Origin: Bolinopsis microptera
Lineage: Eukaryota; Ctenophora; Tentaculata; Lobata; Bolinopsidae
Assembly (NCBI RefSeq): GCF_026151205.1
Contig: NC_087073.1
Span: forward strand, 15,457,837 to 15,521,836
Direction of reading: 5' to 3'
Length of the DNA stretch: 64,000 nucleotides
This document shows, piece after piece, positions 60,101-64,000 of the stretch. The translations under genes were made by a program, and so were the position numbers. Position 1 is the stretch's first letter, and each line of letters begins with the position of its first letter. The notes beneath the pieces were generated by a model, which saw only the letters and a program-made list of their open reading frames with translations, was not told the DNA's origin and did no database searches.

Positions 60101-61797
60101 CCACCTCTATCAATATTAACCTTTCTCTTTTTATAATTTTATCTCTCCCACCTCAAAGAGGTAAAAATCCCTTTCACCCTGGAATGGACCACCTGCTAGT
60201 TCCGCTTTAGAACTTCAAAAGTTTATACCATAAAATGCTTAACATAAAATCAACGCAACAGACCGCTGAAGTATTGAATATCAACCTTATGAGGCTAAAC
60301 TGGCTTCAAAGTTTAACCGTAAAGACGGCGCCTGGTATTTATTAATAGTTATTGACAAATATTACGAACCTGGTTGGCAAGCGAGAGACACGCTCATGAA
60401 GTTATTGGAGATAAGTGGCGGACTATTTTCCTCGCTGGTGACTATTGAAGCAGGGTACACCACTTCGTACCTGTCCTCTCTGTATGGTGTGCATCCCTCT
60501 GAAAAAAGGACCGGTCGGTATTGCCAGTGATTTTACTTTTAGGTTTAATCATATCAGTGCTTTGTTTGACTCTCCCAAATGGATACAATTACGTTTAGAT
60601 CAGTATAACTAGTTCAAGATTTAGGTCTTAGTCTCGACTCTTATATTCGCTGATTAACAATTTTCAGTAACCGATAAGAGTTGATATGCATATGATAATG
60701 ATAATATAATATGTTTACGCATGATTTTTACTGGGTATAAACCGAGGGTTCAACTTGGTTTGTTAACCGTAACTCACCGTCGCAGTACAAGACTCTTTCA
60801 TCCCCATTGAGATCCTCAAATATATTAGGGTGCAAGGCCCCAGTCTCCTCGTTGCAAGTCACCGTGATTCCCAATCCTTGGTCCATTGCAAATACGTTTA
60901 AACCTGTTGTTCGTCTTACACCATTTACAAATTGCTGCGAGCATATTATTGTTATATATAATTATATGCTACGTTACCAATCTGTATACCGACGTGATTC
61001 TTAATATTACTATAATTAGCTTTGCTGTAGTAACCGAAAACTTGACCCAACCAGCTCACAAGCAGTTAACAAGGTCAAGGAAAGCATTAACTTGCCACTT
61101 GCCAGTCAGCTCTCGGCTGTAATTTGCATCGGCCAATATCCAATTATGCGATATCAGCAGTCTTATCTAATTTTATATTTTGTGGGCCAAAAGAGACTCT
61201 TCCACGTCTTTAAATGTATTGCAAGTTAATACAAAGCTCAGTATGGTCCTTAGGACGGGCCTCGCGTGTTGGTATAAATATTCAACATAATTTGGTGCAT
61301 ATAATGCAGTAATATATAACGGGGTGTGGATCTAACAAAGCAGATGTTAGTCTAAAACTAGTCTTGACAGTGATGGAACTCCGTTTACTTAAGGCAAACA
61401 TTATAAAAATAGAAGTCAACTTACAAAGCCTTTGACTTGACATTTGATGACTGAAATCAATTCGTTTTCTTCATTTTCTGTAATATTTAGTTGGCCGGAC
61501 CCGTAGGTGGTCGTCTTCTTCTCGTTACAATCTTGCATTCCGATCACAGGTATTGAACAAAGCCAAAGTATAGTCGTGACAACTGCAATGCAATATCACA
61601 CAATTTTATTTTAAATGTTTGTTTTTTACAGACGTATTTATATGTAAATTGGAGCGTAACCTGATCAGATTATTGCCGTATCATATACGGCAGCGAAAAT
61701 ATTGCAGTGACAAATTCGTACGTATTTGTTTATTCTGTGCTAAGTGCTTACCAAAAATTGACCTCGACAATAATCCAGAATAGTTAATACTGGACAT
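57171..61797 (-). CDS. CCP gene A: secreted three-module CCP/sushi protein
   Basis: Exons in transcript order: 61752-61797, 61425-61582, 60778-60934, 60370-60498, 59938-60045, 58026-58134 and 57171-57276 (stop TAG). Phases join: 270 residues. Exon 1 (MSSINYSGLLSRSIF) plus the start of exon 2 (VVTTILWLCSIPVIG) make the signal peptide. Module 1: DCNEKK, IKCQVKGF, VTCNEE, YC. Module 2: GCTPYREDRYEVVYPAS with VTSEENSPP, ACQPGYTRSVGN, LCKK, W, DC. Module 3: GCKDITQAV, PPFRPGDSVTF, CDPGYTLVGY, LTC, W, PECV. Splitting each module between Cys2 and Cys3 is shared with genes B-D. No transmembrane segment after the signal. Intron 6 and intron 5 contain pieces of the dispersed AT-rich element. CCP modules usually bind proteins or glycans; the ligand here is unknown. 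Confidence 0.88.
57424..57620. repeat. Diverged copy of the dispersed AT-rich element
   Basis: GGTCCAAATTTCGG and AAATTTTTTATTACG blocks align with the copy at 54885-54960 in the same orientation. In CCP gene A intron 6. Confidence 0.65.
58250..58610. repeat. Two diverged direct copies of a 90-bp sequence in CCP gene A intron 5
   Basis: GTTTATTAAAGCTTTCTTTGG, continuing to CATCCTCAGTGACCTTGTAA, occurs near 58308-58387 and again near 58538-58606. The ORFs over it show no domain. Confidence 0.75.
58662..58812. repeat. Inverted partial copy of the dispersed AT-rich element
   Basis: Reverse complement of about 54830-54980, including TGGTGTCAAAAACGCGAATT. In CCP gene A intron 5. Confidence 0.8.
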
Positions 61798-62165
61798 AAA
61801 GACGTATTATCACACAAACTGATACTGACGATAACTACAACAGAAAGGATATTGCAAGTTGGATGTTGTCTAAAAATACAAGTGTGCAATTGTACTAAAG
61901 GAAATGACTGGACCCTAAAGTGAGGTATACCCAAATATTTAACTAGACACGATTATTATCCGTATACTTCACAGATAAATTGCTGTCTTATGATTCCATA
62001 CATACTGATTACTGATACCCAAATTTAGAAGTTAAATGTAAGCGTTTCTGTACCGAAGGGCAAATCTTTGGACGGAATTTCTCTTCAGTTATCAATCAGT
62101 TAATTATGAATGACATGAGATCCAATACTGAAAGTTAGATAAGGGCCGGAGAAAGCACCACAAAA
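61798..62165. other. Upstream region of CCP gene A, no gene seen
   Basis: Should hold the gene A promoter. No TATA box close to the ATG. The minus-strand ORF here overlaps gene A exon 1 in another frame and has no domain. Confidence 0.4.
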
Positions 62166-62968
62166 GCAGGCACGTAGCCAGGAGGTGGGGGGGGGGCCCG
62201 GGAAAATTGAACCCCAGAAAAAAAATAGAACCCCAGAAAAAAAATAAGCCCCCTAGTCCCCATGGTCGCCTGGTAACTGGGCTGTGTTTATGACTGCAGT
62301 CTGTACTGTTAAAACGGCAGGCAATTGCAGACTTCAGCATTTGACATTTCGTAAATTATTCCCAAATCCCATTATATTTATACATGTACTTATTCCATTC
62401 AATGTGGCAAGTACTGACTACTGAGTTCGGTAGGGACTGGTAAGACATTTTGGCATTTTCTTAGAGCTTAATTTCCAGCGAAAAATTAAAGAGCAGTAGT
62501 GCCACAGGGCCTAGATCGACCGTAAGAAATGTCAAAATCTTAAGACGATGAGGCCTGAGTAAGTCGTAAAACTAAATTCTGATTGGAGAATGCAGATTGC
62601 TGTTGTTCAGTTACCAAATTTACGTGAGTACTTGATTCTTTTCAGTATTAGTTTATTTCTGTCCTCCAAATTTCTTTAATGCCAAATGTCGTCTAATACA
62701 CCTTATTTCTCAAACATTTTCCGGGGGCTGCGCCCGCCGCCCCCCTAACCCCCCGCACAGGGGCTCCGCCTCTTGACCCCGCTGGGAGCTGCGCGCCGAG
62801 TTGGACTCGTCGACGGAACAAATATTTTACGAGTATCACCCGTTAAGACCCCTGAGCTGCCGGCTGCCGCAGCTTGCTCGCTTCGCTCGCTACGCAGCTG
62901 AGTTAATCGCGTCGGCTCGCTTCGCTCGCCGAGGCCCCCCCAAAGAAAAATTCTGGCTACGTGCCTGC
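62166..62968. mobile_element. TIR element, 803 bp, with 6-bp target duplication
   Basis: A perfect 16-bp TIR, GCAGGCACGTAGCCAG at 62166-62181 and its reverse complement at 62953-62968, flanked by ACAAAA on both sides (62160-62165, 62969-62974). Inside the left end is a G run, inside the right end a GC-rich block with repeated GCTCGCTTCGCTCGC. No intact transposase frame, so non-autonomous. Superfamily unknown. Confidence 0.8.
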
Positions 62969-62974
62969 ACAAAA

Positions 62975-63506
62975 GGGAAAATCATATTTATATTTGTCCA
63001 ATTATAGTCCTATTTTCAGGGATTGGGATGAAATTTCCTGAACCGAAATTTCATAGTTTTGACTGAATTTTGTCCAGTAACAGACTAGTCAGTTAGCTAT
63101 GATATACTTATATTTATAGATGACATATGACACAATTGAGGTGCCGGAAGTCTGATCATTCCAGTCGGAGGAAGCGGCTACCGGACAACTGAACCCAATT
63201 TGGACTTTTCCTAGACAGGGTAGCTTGGGAAAATAATTATAAACCCAATCAGACTACCTAATTAACTTTGAAACGACAACTGAACCCAATCGTCACTAGA
63301 AATCACTAACAGTTTAACAGGTTTCCAAATACCGTTCTAGTTTAGCTGCTGCATGGTTTCTAGTGCTATAATTTCGGAGACAAAACAGAGACAATATTTC
63401 ATTATGTTAATTTGAAAAGGTAATTCCTTCCACCATGTTACTGGTCCGGGGATATTCAGGATCCACCATAATGGTGCAGAAGTGGTTCCAAAACTCAGTC
63501 GGATAC
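62975..63506. other. Intergenic region between two TIR elements, no gene seen
   Basis: AT-rich. GACAACTGAACCCAAT occurs twice (near 63184 and 63273) in related surroundings. Confidence 0.5.
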
Positions 63507-63514
63507 TTGGGGGT

Positions 63515-63663
63515 CAGGGACAAAAGGATTTCGCGATTATTTTGGTCAAAAATCGCGGTACCGCGAAATTTAACAGGCTATACATTAAACTATACATAAA
63601 ATTTGTCACGGAGAATGGGAAATTTCGCGATTTCGTACATGCCGCGAAATCCTTTTGTCTCTG
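63515..63663. mobile_element. hAT-like MITE, 149 bp, perfect 8-bp target duplication
   Basis: Ends CAGGGACAAAAGGATTTCGC and its complement (one mismatch) over 21 bases, flanked by TTGGGGGT at 63507-63514 and 63664-63671. CAGGG-type ends and 8-bp duplications are the hAT hallmark. The TIR core TTTCGCG is repeated internally in both orientations. No coding capacity. Confidence 0.9.
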
Positions 63664-63685
63664 TTGGGGGTGGATCTAGGACCAG

Positions 63686-64000
63686 TCAAGTTAGCCAAAC
63701 CAAGATAACTACGTTCAAAGTATAGTGTACCACATCCATGAGCAAAGGATAAGTACTGGCAATGCGAATGGACAGAGCCTCAAACGCGTCATCAATAATG
63801 GACAATGGCACGAATGCCAGAAATGCCACAAGCCTAGAGGCTCGAGCAAATTCCTTGTCACTGCGGTATTGGACCTTCTGAACACTCTGACAAAGGTGAA
63901 AGAAGCAGTTCATCAAGTTGAACTTTTCTAACACCTTCGAAAAAGCGTTCATTGCTGCCTTCTCGAAATTAATCATTATGATACCATCATCAATATTACA
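63686..64000 (-). pseudogene. MULE-type transposase fragment (5' part outside the window)
   Basis: Minus-strand frame open from the window end to a stop at 63686. It reads MINFEKAAMNAFSKVL, then CFFHLCQSVQKVQ, then LAFVPLSIIDDAF, matching the DFE-x-A-x-x-xAF and GCFFHLxQ core of MULE transposases, where the D/E and C/H residues belong to the catalytic region; here the expected Asp reads Asn (INFE). After DVVHY the frame leaves the family pattern and ends. Probably a degraded copy; family call from motif memory. Confidence 0.65.

Overview
This window is nuclear DNA from an animal, most likely a marine invertebrate. The evidence is interrupted genes with GT-AG introns, a Nedd4-type HECT ubiquitin ligase, secreted complement-control-protein (CCP/sushi) genes, a non-LTR retrotransposon, many small terminal-inverted-repeat (TIR) DNA transposons, and AT-rich intergenic sequence. 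I cannot resolve the phylum. None of the real genes is a single long ORF. I rebuilt each one by hand from splice sites, intron phase and homology among the exons.

Layout. 1-9379: three tandem copies (the first partial) of a 3.0-3.15 kb satellite. Each copy has forward 171-bp subrepeats, a 1.9-kb pyrimidine-rich core and inverted 171-bp subrepeats. 9934-11175 (+): the last three exons of a Nedd4-family HECT ligase, whose catalytic cysteine codon is split by an intron. 12142-26556 (+): a nine-exon WD40-repeat gene of unknown function whose large introns hold a pogo-like element, a poly-G/poly-C bounded repeat, a perfect 70-bp palindrome and a pentanucleotide satellite. 26557-36066: no gene seen, but several TIR elements (one mariner-like, one with a 38-bp TIR and a broken coding remnant, one with 155-bp inverted arms). 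36067-61797 (-): four tandem, head-to-tail paralogues (A-D, transcribed toward lower coordinates). Each encodes a secreted protein of about 270-310 residues with three CCP-like modules. 61798-64000: an 803-bp TIR element, a hAT-like MITE with a perfect 8-bp target duplication, and the C-terminal end of a MULE-type transposase.

The four CCP genes share one architecture: a signal peptide, then three modules of about four cysteines, each split by an intron between its second and third cysteines, with intron phases largely conserved. This is good evidence that all four are real and arose by tandem duplication. They probably act outside the cell; their ligands cannot be inferred.

The most unusual observation is in CCP gene D. 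Two of its introns contain minisatellites whose repeat unit is a copy of the gene's own 3' splice site plus the first part of the following CCP exon. One has 18 copies of a roughly 59-bp unit before exon 4, the other about 20 copies of a 46-bp unit before exon 7. The real exon is the last copy at the downstream edge of each array, so the transcript would carry dozens of decoy acceptors. A 5'-truncated non-LTR retrotransposon has inserted, antisense to the gene, into the second array.
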